The translations under genes were made by a program, and so were the position numbers. The notes under the pieces are model-generated. The model ran no database searches. It was given only the letters and a program-made list of their open reading frames with translations, and was not told the DNA's origin. 37,355 nt of DNA from positions 1-37,355 of the forward strand of contig JACQDG010000224.1 in assembly GCA_016201185.1 (NCBI GenBank), read 5' to 3'. This document shows positions 15,927-24,935 of the stretch, piece after piece. Position 1 is the first letter of the stretch; the number at the start of each line of letters is the position of its first letter. Origin of the DNA: Acidobacteriota bacterium (GTDB lineage Bacteria; Acidobacteriota; Terriglobia; Bryobacterales; JACQDG01).

Positions 15927-17582
15927 ATGAAGGCTCTGTGTACATTAATCTGGCTGTTGGGCTCTGCCCCGGTTTTCGCCCAACAGCTAAACCCAGCCGA
16001 CCGTTCCGCGGCTGAGGCCGCCATCAAAACGATCCGGGCGCAGGCCATCCGTGCGCACATGCGTTTTCTCTCCGACAGCCTGCTGGAAGGCCGCGCTCCC
16101 GGCACGCGCGGCTACGACATCGCAGCGCAATACGTAGCCACTCAAATGGAAGCCATGGGTCTGCGGCCCGCCGGAGTCAACGGAACATGGTTCCAGCCCG
16201 TTCCGCTGCGAAAAGCGGTGAATGATGCTTCCCGGAGCTCGTATGTGCTGGTGGGGGACGGCAAGGAACAAAAGCTTGCCGATACTGCGGATTACGTGTT
16301 CGGCGGTGACCTACTGCGTGCCGAGAGCAGCGTCGAGGCCCCGCTCGTCTTCGTTGGCTTTGGTGCGACCGCGCCCGAGATGAACTACGATGATTACGCC
16401 GGCGCGAACGTACGCAACAAGATAGTCGTCCTGATTCAAGGCGCCCCACCAAGATTCCCCTCCACAGTACGCGCCTACTATTCCAGTAGGGTGGTCAAAG
16501 AGCAGAATGCAGTGGCTCATGGGGCTGCGGGCACGACCACAATCCTTTTGCCGGAAGATCAGAAGCGTGTCCGCTGGGATTGGATAGTCCCTCAGATCAA
16601 GGCTGGCCAAGTGCAATGGCTCGACGCCGCGCGTACGCCTCACGATGTGTTCCCCGAATTGCGCGTCGGAGCGCTCTTCAGCCAGCACGGAGCGGAGATG
16701 CTATTCGCTGGCGCGCCCAAGACACTGGACCAGGCTTTTGCAGCGGCGCGCGCCAACCAGCCGCAGGCTTTCCCCCTGGCGTCGAGCGCGCGAATCCACA
16801 GGGTGAGCACCCACACGGAATTTGAGAGTCCGAACATTATCGCTAAGCTTGAGGGCTCCGATCCTGCGCTTCGCGATCAGTACGTGGTGTATACGGCCCA
16901 TGTGGATCATCTCGGCCTGTGTCCGCCCGTCGAAGGGGACAAGGTGTGCCATGGCGCCTGGGACAATGCGTCCGGGACCGCTAGCCTGCTGGAAATCGCG
17001 CGAGCATTCACCAGCTTGCCACGGTCGCCCCGCCGCTCCGTGCTCTTCGTATTCGTCACAGGCGAAGAGATGGGCCTACTGGGTTCTGACTACTTCGCTC
17101 ATTTCCCCGCTGTGTTGATCGAGAACATAATCGCCAATCTCAACATAGATGGGTCTCCTAGCATGCTCACTTCGAGTAAGTATCTTACTGCCTATGGTGG
17201 TGAGCACTCCAGCCTGGGTAAAAATGCCGAATCGGCCGCCCAACAAGTCGGTTACAAGATCAGTCCCGATCTTATGCCTGAGGAGGTCTTGTTCATTCGG
17301 AGCGATCAGTATTCTTTTGTCCTTCAGGGTGTGCCCTCCCTCTTTATTATTGACGGTGCCGACGGCCTGGATGTGGGGCGGAAGTGGCTGACAACCAAAT
17401 ACCACACTCCTCTCGACAACGTGAACCAGCCTCTCGACTACGAATCAGGTGCGCGGGGGGCTCGAATGAATTTTCTGGTGGGATACGAAGTCGCCCAGCA
17501 GGACCAGCCTCCCGCCTGGAATGAGGGAGACTTTTTCGGCTCGAAGTTCGGGCGTGGCCGCGCAGCGAACACGAGAAAATGA
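15927..17582 (+). CDS. Secreted M28 family zinc aminopeptidase
   Basis: The 551-residue protein has a signal peptide (MKALCTLIWLLGSAPVFAQQ), a PA-domain-like insert in the first half (for example LVFVGFGATAPEMNYDDYAG) and an M28 catalytic domain. Expected metal ligands and catalytic residues are His325 (TAHVDHLG), Asp346 (GAWDNASGTA), Glu380 and Glu381 (TGEEMGLLGS), Asp408 (NLNIDGSP) and His493 (KYHTPLDN), so the site is complete. It should remove N-terminal residues from peptides outside the cytosol. AGGGAGG upstream of ATG 15927 supports the start. It is transcribed against the surrounding MoxR cluster and converges on the DUF58 gene. Confidence 0.92.
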   Translation: MKALCTLIWLLGSAPVFAQQLNPADRSAAEAAIKTIRAQAIRAHMRFLSDSLLEGRAPGTRGYDIAAQYVATQMEAMGLRPAGVNGTWFQPVPLRKAVNDASRSSYVLVGDGKEQKLADTADYVFGGDLLRAESSVEAPLVFVGFGATAPEMNYDDYAGANVRNKIVVLIQGAPPRFPSTVRAYYSSRVVKEQNAVAHGAAGTTTILLPEDQKRVRWDWIVPQIKAGQVQWLDAARTPHDVFPELRVGALFSQHGAEMLFAGAPKTLDQAFAAARANQPQAFPLASSARIHRVSTHTEFESPNIIAKLEGSDPALRDQYVVYTAHVDHLGLCPPVEGDKVCHGAWDNASGTASLLEIARAFTSLPRSPRRSVLFVFVTGEEMGLLGSDYFAHFPAVLIENIIANLNIDGSPSMLTSSKYLTAYGGEHSSLGKNAESAAQQVGYKISPDLMPEEVLFIRSDQYSFVLQGVPSLFIIDGADGLDVGRKWLTTKYHTPLDNVNQPLDYESGARGARMNFLVGYEVAQQDQPPAWNEGDFFGSKFGRGRAANTRK

Positions 17583-17657
17583 CAGCAGTCTTGTCTTTTG
17601 GGCGCATACTAAACAAAACGCTGCGCCTGACCGGGGCCGCCATTTCGGGTTTGCCAT

Positions 17658-18311
17658 TCACATCCTCTTCTGCCGGAACAGCAGGTACTCCTTCAGCGCT
17701 GTGTCCAGGGGCCTGGAAGTATCTAGCAACAGATAATCGGCCCCGGCGCCCCGGGCTTCCGCCTGCAATTTCTGGATGTGGGACTGGATCAGGCGGCGGT
17801 ATTCCTGGCGGGCGTACTCCGGGGCCACCTCCATGCGCTCGCCGGTTTCCATGTCCTCGAGCAGGGCGGCATCGCTCAGTTGCGGGACCAGCTCCGCCGG
17901 GTCCAGAACGTGGACCAGGATGATGTCGTTGCCCACCGCGTCGTGCTGGTGAAGCGCCAGGTAGGCGAGCGAGGCGGCCAGGTAGCGGGCGAACTCGATC
18001 TTGCTCACGCCGCTCGAGCGATAGCCCATGGAGGCGCTGGAATCAAACAAGAGAACCAACTGGGTGTTCGTTTCGCCCAGGTAGCGTTTCAAGTAGGTCC
18101 GCTCGGTGCGGGCGAAGACGTTCCAGTCGACGAAGCGCGGATCGTCGCCCGGGACGTAGGGGCGATACTCGGCGAATTCCTGGCTGAAGCCGAAGTACGG
18201 CGAGCGGTGCAGGCCGGCCACGAAGCCCTCCACCACGGTGCGAGCCACGAGCTCGATGGTCGAGATGCGGCTCAGCACCTGCGGGTCGAGAAGGCGTTGG
18301 GGGGCGGCCAT
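17658..18311 (-). CDS. DUF58 protein with a large internal in-frame deletion
   Basis: The 217-residue protein carries the DUF58 hallmark YRPYVPGDDPRFVDWNVFAR (49-68) and the VWA-like start LLFDSSASMGY. Family members are about 290 residues. Here the helix ending LHQHDAVG (to Gly127) runs straight into NDIILVHVLDPAEL, which in full-length relatives lies some 70 residues further on. The missing part would hold the second half of the VWA-like fold, including the strand with the conserved ISDF-type Asp. Both flanks remain in frame and end normally at DYLLLDTSRPLDTALKEYL. ATG 18311 has GGAG upstream and lies 20 bases after moxR. It may be impaired, or a minimal form. Confidence 0.85.
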   Translation of the reverse strand: MAAPQRLLDPQVLSRISTIELVARTVVEGFVAGLHRSPYFGFSQEFAEYRPYVPGDDPRFVDWNVFARTERTYLKRYLGETNTQLVLLFDSSASMGYRSSGVSKIEFARYLAASLAYLALHQHDAVGNDIILVHVLDPAELVPQLSDAALLEDMETGERMEVAPEYARQEYRRLIQSHIQKLQAEARGAGADYLLLDTSRPLDTALKEYLLFRQKRM

Positions 18312-18331
18312 GGCCGTGGCTCCGTTGACGC

Positions 18332-19357
<1,026 letters not shown>

Positions 19358-19365
19358 GGGTAGGT

Positions 19366-21549
19366 TTAACGATTGATTTCCAACAGCAGTTTCTGGGCCG
19401 GTCGATAGCCGGGAGCGGCTTCCAGCGCCTCCAGCAGGTGTTCGCGGGTCTTCTCGCGGTCCTGTAACTGGTAATAGGCACGGGCCAGGTTGTAGTGGGC
19501 CCCTGCCGGATCGATCGGCTTCAGCGCCAGCAGGGATTCGAGCTCGCGCACCGCCCGCTGCGCCTGTTTTTCCTCCAGCAGCAGATCGCCCAGCCGGGCC
19601 AGCAATTCTTCGTCCCCGGGGAAGATCCACAGCAATTGCCCCAGCACATGGATGGCGTCGTCTCGGCGCCCCAGTTCGCTGTCCAGCGCGGCGAGTTTCT
19701 TCAGCGCCCGCGGGCTGCGGCCCCCGGCGACCCGGTAGCGCTCCTGCTCCCGGGCCGCACCCTCCTTGTCGCCGGCGGCCAGCATCGCCTCGGCCAGGAT
19801 CTCGTAAGCGTTGCCCGGCTCGACGTAGTCGGGGTACAGGTCCCGGGCGCGGCGGGCCGGCTCCATCACTTCGGCAAACTTTTTCTCCCGCGCCAGCCGG
19901 ACCACGTTCTCCATCAGCTTGCGCCACTCCGGCTCAAAGGAGGTTACCACCTTTTCCGTGCGGGCGCGCAGGAACTCGGCGAATTCCTTGTCGAACTCGG
20001 CGGCCTTCAGGCCCAGCGCCTGCTCGAACACTTCTTCGGTGCCACGCCCTGCGCTGTAAGCGTCGAGCATGGCCAGCAACTTAGGAAAGCCCCACTTCGA
20101 AGCCACCAACTCGCAAATGGCCCCGGCCTGGAAGTAAGAGACGGGGACCTGCGCGGGGTAGGTGGGCCGCACGAAACCGCGGTCCAGCTCCGCCACGGGC
20201 AGCAGCTTCTTGTTCTTGATGGCCAGAATCACGTCGGGGGTCATGCGATCGCCCCATCCTTCGCCGGCCAGCGTTTCCTCGTAGACCGACAGGCCTTCGC
20301 TCAGCCAGCGCGGCGCTTTGTGGTGCGTTCGTTCCAGAACGAATACGTGGCAAAGCTCGTGCCACAGCGTGCTCCCCCAGTGGAAGCTGCCGGGCGGCCG
20401 CGCCGAAGGGCTATCCATCGCCACTACATAGCCGAACGTCACCCCCAGGGCCCCCAGCCCCGGCATGCCCATGGTGCGCACGGCGAAGTCCTCGTGGTCC
20501 GGGTACATCTCCAATTGCACCGGCTGCGCGGGGGTGAAGCCGTATTTCACCCGGTAGGTCTCGATGGCCTTCCCCAGCAGTTCTTCCACGTAGGGACGCA
20601 GCAGATCGGCCTCCTTCTCTTGCAGCTTGAGTACCATCCGGGGCGAGGAAAAGGTCTTGAAGCGCTTCAGGCTGTCCATCAGGCGCAGGGAGTTGACCGT
20701 GACAGCACTGTAAGGGTCGCCGCGGTAGGCGGTCTCCAGGTGCCGGCGCGCCTCGGCCTCCTCGCCCAGCCTCCACAGGTTCACGCCAAGCTGCGCGTGG
20801 GCGTCCCAGAGCTCCGGGTCGAGCGCGACGGCCTGGCGGTAAAGCCCGACCGCCTCTTTGTATCTCCTGGTGATCACGAAGAAGCGAGCCGGGATGGAAT
20901 AGACCTCGCCGTAGGTCGGGTTGTAGGCTAGCGCCTTGGTCACCCATTCGCTCGAGGAGCGGCCGGCTAAAAAATCGATGGCAGCCTTGAGAGCATAGGC
21001 CTGGAGCGGACAACCTTTGGTGGCCAAAGCGCGGTCCAGGTGCTCGACGGCTTCCTTGGGGTCTTCCTCTTCCAGGGCGAGGGAGGCCAGCAGGTCGTGC
21101 GCCTCAGTGAGGTCGGGCCTGAGTTTCAGCGCCTGATTGGCCTGCTCGACGGCGGCGCTTTCAAAACCTTCCGAGGCAACCAGGGCCAGGCCCAAGTGGG
21201 CTTCGGCGCTTTGCGGGTCGATTCCGAGCGCCTCCTGAAACAATTTCGAGGCCTCGGCTCGGTTGTAGGTCTCGAGAAACAGCCGGCCCCAGGCGACGCG
21301 CGCCGCGGCGTCCTTGGGACGCATCGCCACCGCCGCGCGAAAGCTCTCGTTGGCCCGCTTGCGGTCGCCGAGCTTCCAGTAGGCTTCGGCCTGCCGGCGC
21401 GCATCAGCTTCCGCTTCGAGCATAGCGCGATAGCAGCGGCGGGCCTCGGCCCTGCGCCCGTGCTCCTGGTGTTCGCGGCAGGCTTCGAGCGCCGGCTCGG
21501 CAGTCAGGGGCCAGGCGAGCAGAAGCGCCAGGGGGAGAAATCTTCTCAC
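19366..21549 (-). CDS. Exported TPR protein with gluzincin (HExxH) peptidase domain
   Basis: The 727-residue protein has a short signal peptide (MRRFLPLALLLAWPLTAEP), TPR-type helical repeats from about 25 to 280, then a peptidase-MA-like domain with TLWHELCHVF (zinc ligands His397, His401) and downstream Glu418 in RWLSEGLSVYEE, the gluzincin third ligand. More TPR-like helices run to the end. Such proteins are probable envelope peptidases that bind substrate through the TPRs. The start is GTG 21549, overlapping the caspase-like stop (GTGA). Gene order places it between that gene and moxR, so it probably works with the MoxR/VWA machine. The substrate is not known. Confidence 0.86.
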   Translation of the reverse strand: MRRFLPLALLLAWPLTAEPALEACREHQEHGRRAEARRCYRAMLEAEADARRQAEAYWKLGDRKRANESFRAAVAMRPKDAAARVAWGRLFLETYNRAEASKLFQEALGIDPQSAEAHLGLALVASEGFESAAVEQANQALKLRPDLTEAHDLLASLALEEEDPKEAVEHLDRALATKGCPLQAYALKAAIDFLAGRSSSEWVTKALAYNPTYGEVYSIPARFFVITRRYKEAVGLYRQAVALDPELWDAHAQLGVNLWRLGEEAEARRHLETAYRGDPYSAVTVNSLRLMDSLKRFKTFSSPRMVLKLQEKEADLLRPYVEELLGKAIETYRVKYGFTPAQPVQLEMYPDHEDFAVRTMGMPGLGALGVTFGYVVAMDSPSARPPGSFHWGSTLWHELCHVFVLERTHHKAPRWLSEGLSVYEETLAGEGWGDRMTPDVILAIKNKKLLPVAELDRGFVRPTYPAQVPVSYFQAGAICELVASKWGFPKLLAMLDAYSAGRGTEEVFEQALGLKAAEFDKEFAEFLRARTEKVVTSFEPEWRKLMENVVRLAREKKFAEVMEPARRARDLYPDYVEPGNAYEILAEAMLAAGDKEGAAREQERYRVAGGRSPRALKKLAALDSELGRRDDAIHVLGQLLWIFPGDEELLARLGDLLLEEKQAQRAVRELESLLALKPIDPAGAHYNLARAYYQLQDREKTREHLLEALEAAPGYRPAQKLLLEINR

Positions 21550-22481
21550 GGGGTGGTTTGCTTCCCTCCAGCCGCCTCGATGGCGTCCTCGACGCGCGCC
21601 AGCTCCAGCAACAGCCGCTCCAGTTCCTTTTTGTACTGCTCGGCCGGCAGCGCGGATTTCTTGTACTTGAGGGCGTCGATCTGCTGCTCCAGGCCCTCCC
21701 GCCGGGCCAGCATCTTCCGGCGGGCCGGGTCGGTGGCCGCCACCGCTGCGCTTCCCAGCCGCGCCAGCACGAAGCTTGCGGCGAGCTTTCCTTCCAGGCG
21801 CGGATGCTCCGTGGCAAGGCGCTTCTGGTCGGCATAGAAGCGTTTCACCTTCTCCTCCGCGTACCGGAATGCCTCCAGCGCGGAAATGCTTTCGTTCTTA
21901 TCGGCGTCCGCCGCCGGGTCCCGCAGCGCTTCCACCCAGTAGCGGGCGAAGACCGTGGCGTTGCGCTCGGTGCCGGAGCGGGTGGCCGTCACCACGATCC
22001 GGTTCTCCCGCGCCAGCACTTCGGCGCACACGCCGCTGGAGCTTGTGGCGTTCACGACCAGTTGGCGGCCGGCCGGGATGCGGTCCAGCAAGCCGCGTAG
22101 CTCCTCCCCGGTCACGTCGGGGCCCGGAATGTTGAACTTGTAGGTAGTCCCGTCGAAAGTACCGTGGCCGATGAGAAAGACCGCCAGAGAATCGGCGGGA
22201 GTGGTCGCGCGGGCCAGGCTATCCAAAGCAGCCTGAATGGCCTGCTTCGTAGCCGTTTTTCCGGAGAGGGTCGTCACCCGCGCCGGATCACCGGCTGCTG
22301 AGCGGCAGATTTGCTCCAGGTCTTTGACGTAGGCCGCAAAACGCTGCTCGTAATCCGGCTCTCCTCCCAGCCCCCCCACGATCAAGAAATAGGTGGCGCC
22401 CGTCTGGGCCCGTAGGGCCGGAGCAACCAGCACAAGGAAAGCTGCCATCAACCACTTATGCTTTTGGACCTCGGTCCTCAC
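21546..22481 (-). CDS. Exported caspase-fold (C13-like) protein lacking the usual Cys
   Basis: The 311-residue protein has a signal peptide or anchor (KHKWLMAAFLVLVAPALRAQ), then a C13/caspase-like alpha/beta fold. The catalytic His motif is VFLIGHGTFDG (His106). Where active relatives have a Cys before the Ser-Gly turn, it reads VVNATSSSG (142-150), so the nucleophile is Thr or Ser, or absent; Cys152 is slightly too late. DADKNESISALEAF (192-205) looks like an EF-hand calcium loop. The C-terminus is a Lys/Glu-rich coiled coil. GTG 22481 overlaps the VWA stop by four bases, so I prefer it to the longer frame. It may act as a pseudo-protease adaptor in the MoxR cluster. Confidence 0.72.
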   Translation of the reverse strand: MRTEVQKHKWLMAAFLVLVAPALRAQTGATYFLIVGGLGGEPDYEQRFAAYVKDLEQICRSAAGDPARVTTLSGKTATKQAIQAALDSLARATTPADSLAVFLIGHGTFDGTTYKFNIPGPDVTGEELRGLLDRIPAGRQLVVNATSSSGVCAEVLARENRIVVTATRSGTERNATVFARYWVEALRDPAADADKNESISALEAFRYAEEKVKRFYADQKRLATEHPRLEGKLAASFVLARLGSAAVAATDPARRKMLARREGLEQQIDALKYKKSALPAEQYKKELERLLLELARVEDAIEAAGGKQTTP

Positions 22482-24778
22482 ACCGCCCCCCACTTCCGGC
22501 GCAGGAGCCATTCCGCGGCCCGAATGCCCAGGATCAGCAGGAAAACAGCGGGCATATCCCACAGATCTCTTGTCTCCCGCGTCGTGATGCCCGCTGCGGA
22601 GAAGGGCAGCTCCTTGGCCAGCCGGCCCACTTCTTCCAGCTTCCAGTAGCGGCCGCCGGTCTGCTGGGCGATCTTCTGGAGCAGCTCGCGGTTCTGCTCG
22701 GGATGGAAATTTTCCGCCACGCCGTCTTCCCGATGAAACACAAGAGTCTCGCGCCCCAGTTCCTCCTCGGTGCGGTGCGCCACCACTTCCGCCCGATAGG
22801 AACCGGTCTTTTCTGCGGTGAGTTCCCCTTCGTAGATTCCTTCCTGGTCGGGCGAAGGATGGAGCTCGAGTGTCGAGGATCGGCCGTCCTCCCCGGTGAC
22901 GGTGGCCACCACGGTGGCATTGTTGGCTGGCTCGTATGTCTTGGTGCGAACCTCGGCGCGCAGTTTCACTCGCGTTTCATCGGCGTAGACGAGGCGATCG
23001 GACGTCACCGTGACCGGTCCGGGCGTCGAAGCGACCAGGCTGCGCAGCAACTGCTGCCAGAAGGTGGCGTGCGTGGTGTCCTTGTGGTCCAGGCGCATGC
23101 GCCAGCGCCAGCTTCCGCCGGTGGCGAATACCATGGTGAGGCCCCGTCCGTAATTCTCCAGCGCCAGCATGGGAATGGAACGGCTGCCGGGCAGCAGGGC
23201 GTTGACCCAGGCCACGGCGCCGGGCTTCAGGTCGCCGGTCGTTTGGTAATCGGCCAGGTCCGGCAGCTTGGCCCAGCGCGCGGCGTTCTTCTCGGGATCC
23301 TCTTCCAGCCGGCAGACCAGCGACTCCCGCCCCTGTGGGGTCAGCTCGACCTTCACCGGCTGGCGATGGAAGGTCCCGCTGCCGGGCGAGATCCGAACCG
23401 GCAAGATCTCCGCCAGCGAAGAGCTGGCCCACCCGCCGTCGCCGAAAGAGCGCCGGCCGCCCAGAAACAGCACTGCTCCACCCCGCCGGTTTACGAACTC
23501 GCGGATCAGGTCCTGTTGGGCCGGAGTGAAAAAGTTCGCTTCCACCGTGCCGATGATGAGCGCCTGGTAGTCGAACAGCTCGGCAGCGGTGGTGGGAAAA
23601 CCTTCGGCCAGGGTTTTTTCGCTTTCCACGCCCTGGCGGTAGAACTTGTTGCCTGTCGTGCGCAGTAAACTGACGAGGTGGATGCTGGGATCTTCCTCAG
23701 CCGCGCGCCGGATGAATTTGAATTCCCACCGCGGCTCTCCTTCTAGATACAAGATGCGCCGCCTGCCGGAGGGAACCTCGACCAGCCGGGTGAGCACATT
23801 ATTGCCGGTTATCTCTTCGCCCGGCAGCGGATCGACGGCAATGGTGAGGCGGCGCAGCCCTGGATCGCCCGACTGAAAAACGAGAACTTCATTCTGCACG
23901 CCCTGCCGGGCGCGTAACTCGACTTCCCGGGCCGCCAGGATCTTGCTCCCTTCCCGGATCGACAGCCGCGCCTTTTCCCCGTCGAGCCCGTGGTGGCGCA
24001 AGGTGAGCCGGGCGTTCAACCGCGAGCCGGGCAGCGCGCGCGCCGGTATCGCTACTTCAGCCAGTTCCACGTCGCGCGGGATGTCGGTGCGGCCCACGCC
24101 GACCGCGTGCACCGGGATCCGCCGCTGGCGGATCTCGGCCATCAGGGTCCGGTCCACCCCTCCGGCGTTGTCCGAGCCGTCGGAGAACAGCACTACGCCC
24201 CCCACCGGCAGCGTGCTGGTTTCCCGCAGCACTCCGGCCAGAGACTCTCCCAGCCGTGTGGCGTTTCCGCCGGCCGCCAATTGTGAGGCCCCGTCCACCC
24301 GCCCGGCGTGGGAGGAAAAGCCGTATAGTCGCACTTGGAACCGGTTCTGCAGCTCCCGCATCCAGCCGTTGGAGAGGGCCTGCTGCACCTTTTCCAGGCG
24401 CGACTGATCGCTCTCCTTGAGATTCATGCTCTTCGAGGTGTCCACCAGGACAGCGATGACGTTCTGTTGAGGCCGTAGAGCATCCACGCGCACAGCCGGT
24501 CGCCACAACAGCGCCAGCAGCAGCGCCGCTAACGCCGTCTCGAATCCCCAGATCAGAGCGCGTCGCAGCCCTGGAAGCTTCTCCCGCCGCTGCTGGATAT
24601 GCCAGCCCAGCCCTGCCGCCGCGGCGGCGATCAACCCGACCAGCCAGCCCCATCCCCAGCCGCTGAGAAAGACAAATTGCCCCTTTTCAAAAACGGCGGG
24701 CGGATACTTGAACAGGAACGAAATGGCCCGCGTCTCGCCGAAGCATTTGTTGAAAGATGGACGTATCGGAAATGACAT
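22478..24778 (-). CDS. Membrane VWA protein with GATase-like domain
   Basis: The 766-residue protein has two N-terminal membrane helices (about 44-58 and 76-92), a VWA domain with metal motif LVDTSKSMN (Asp113, Ser115, Ser117) and VVLFSDGSDN, a beta-rich middle, a glutamine-amidotransferase-like region (DYQALIIGTVEANFF, GGAVLFLGGRRSF), and a final membrane helix near FLLILGIRAAEWLL. It leads the MoxR cluster and overlaps the caspase-like gene. The start is uncertain. ATG 24778 is the only ATG, but the family-like sequence begins at SFLFKYPPAVF, where the preceding codon is ATT (24724-24722), a rare start. The shorter form would also nearly clear the opposite-strand CxxC gene. Confidence 0.85.
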   Translation of the reverse strand: MSFPIRPSFNKCFGETRAISFLFKYPPAVFEKGQFVFLSGWGWGWLVGLIAAAAAGLGWHIQQRREKLPGLRRALIWGFETALAALLLALLWRPAVRVDALRPQQNVIAVLVDTSKSMNLKESDQSRLEKVQQALSNGWMRELQNRFQVRLYGFSSHAGRVDGASQLAAGGNATRLGESLAGVLRETSTLPVGGVVLFSDGSDNAGGVDRTLMAEIRQRRIPVHAVGVGRTDIPRDVELAEVAIPARALPGSRLNARLTLRHHGLDGEKARLSIREGSKILAAREVELRARQGVQNEVLVFQSGDPGLRRLTIAVDPLPGEEITGNNVLTRLVEVPSGRRRILYLEGEPRWEFKFIRRAAEEDPSIHLVSLLRTTGNKFYRQGVESEKTLAEGFPTTAAELFDYQALIIGTVEANFFTPAQQDLIREFVNRRGGAVLFLGGRRSFGDGGWASSSLAEILPVRISPGSGTFHRQPVKVELTPQGRESLVCRLEEDPEKNAARWAKLPDLADYQTTGDLKPGAVAWVNALLPGSRSIPMLALENYGRGLTMVFATGGSWRWRMRLDHKDTTHATFWQQLLRSLVASTPGPVTVTSDRLVYADETRVKLRAEVRTKTYEPANNATVVATVTGEDGRSSTLELHPSPDQEGIYEGELTAEKTGSYRAEVVAHRTEEELGRETLVFHREDGVAENFHPEQNRELLQKIAQQTGGRYWKLEEVGRLAKELPFSAAGITTRETRDLWDMPAVFLLILGIRAAEWLLRRKWGAV

Positions 24779-24899
24779 TGATACGGATTATTTTCTGGCC
24801 TTCGGTGAGGGCCGGTTCACCTTTGTAGGGGTTAACTATTGCCCGTTCTGCGGGCGTGCGCTGTCGCGTGGCCTTTGGAACCAGGAAAAGAAGAAGTGA
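24723..24899 (+). CDS. Small CxxC protein, possibly a truncated gene
   Basis: The 58-residue frame contains DYFLAFGEGRFTFVGVNYCP and continues FCGRALSRGLW, a strand pair ending in a CPFCG zinc-knuckle half. This is the kind of ending seen in many small conserved zinc-binding proteins. ATG 24723 has AGGA about seven bases upstream. The first 56 bases overlap the VWA gene head-on if that gene starts at 24778. With only one CxxC pair it would need to dimerise or share a metal site, or it may be the tail of a once longer gene. Function unknown. Confidence 0.42.
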   Translation: MARVSPKHLLKDGRIGNDIDTDYFLAFGEGRFTFVGVNYCPFCGRALSRGLWNQEKKK

Positions 24900-24935
24900 T
24901 CGCGGGACGCCGCGACGTAGGCTGCGCCCGGCCAT

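Noticed and set aside
19358..19927. N-terminal extension of the MoxR frame
   Set aside because: It overlaps the TPR gene and is Arg/Gly/Pro-rich shadow; MoxR homology starts after ATG 19357.
19495..20931. 478-codon plus-strand frame across the TPR-gluzincin gene
   Set aside because: It is antisense to a clear HExxH/TPR protein and has shadow composition (Gln/His/Arg rich) with no motif.
24687..24935. Minus-strand frame across the CxxC gene
   Set aside because: It has no domain and poor start context, and it overlaps better candidates on both strands.
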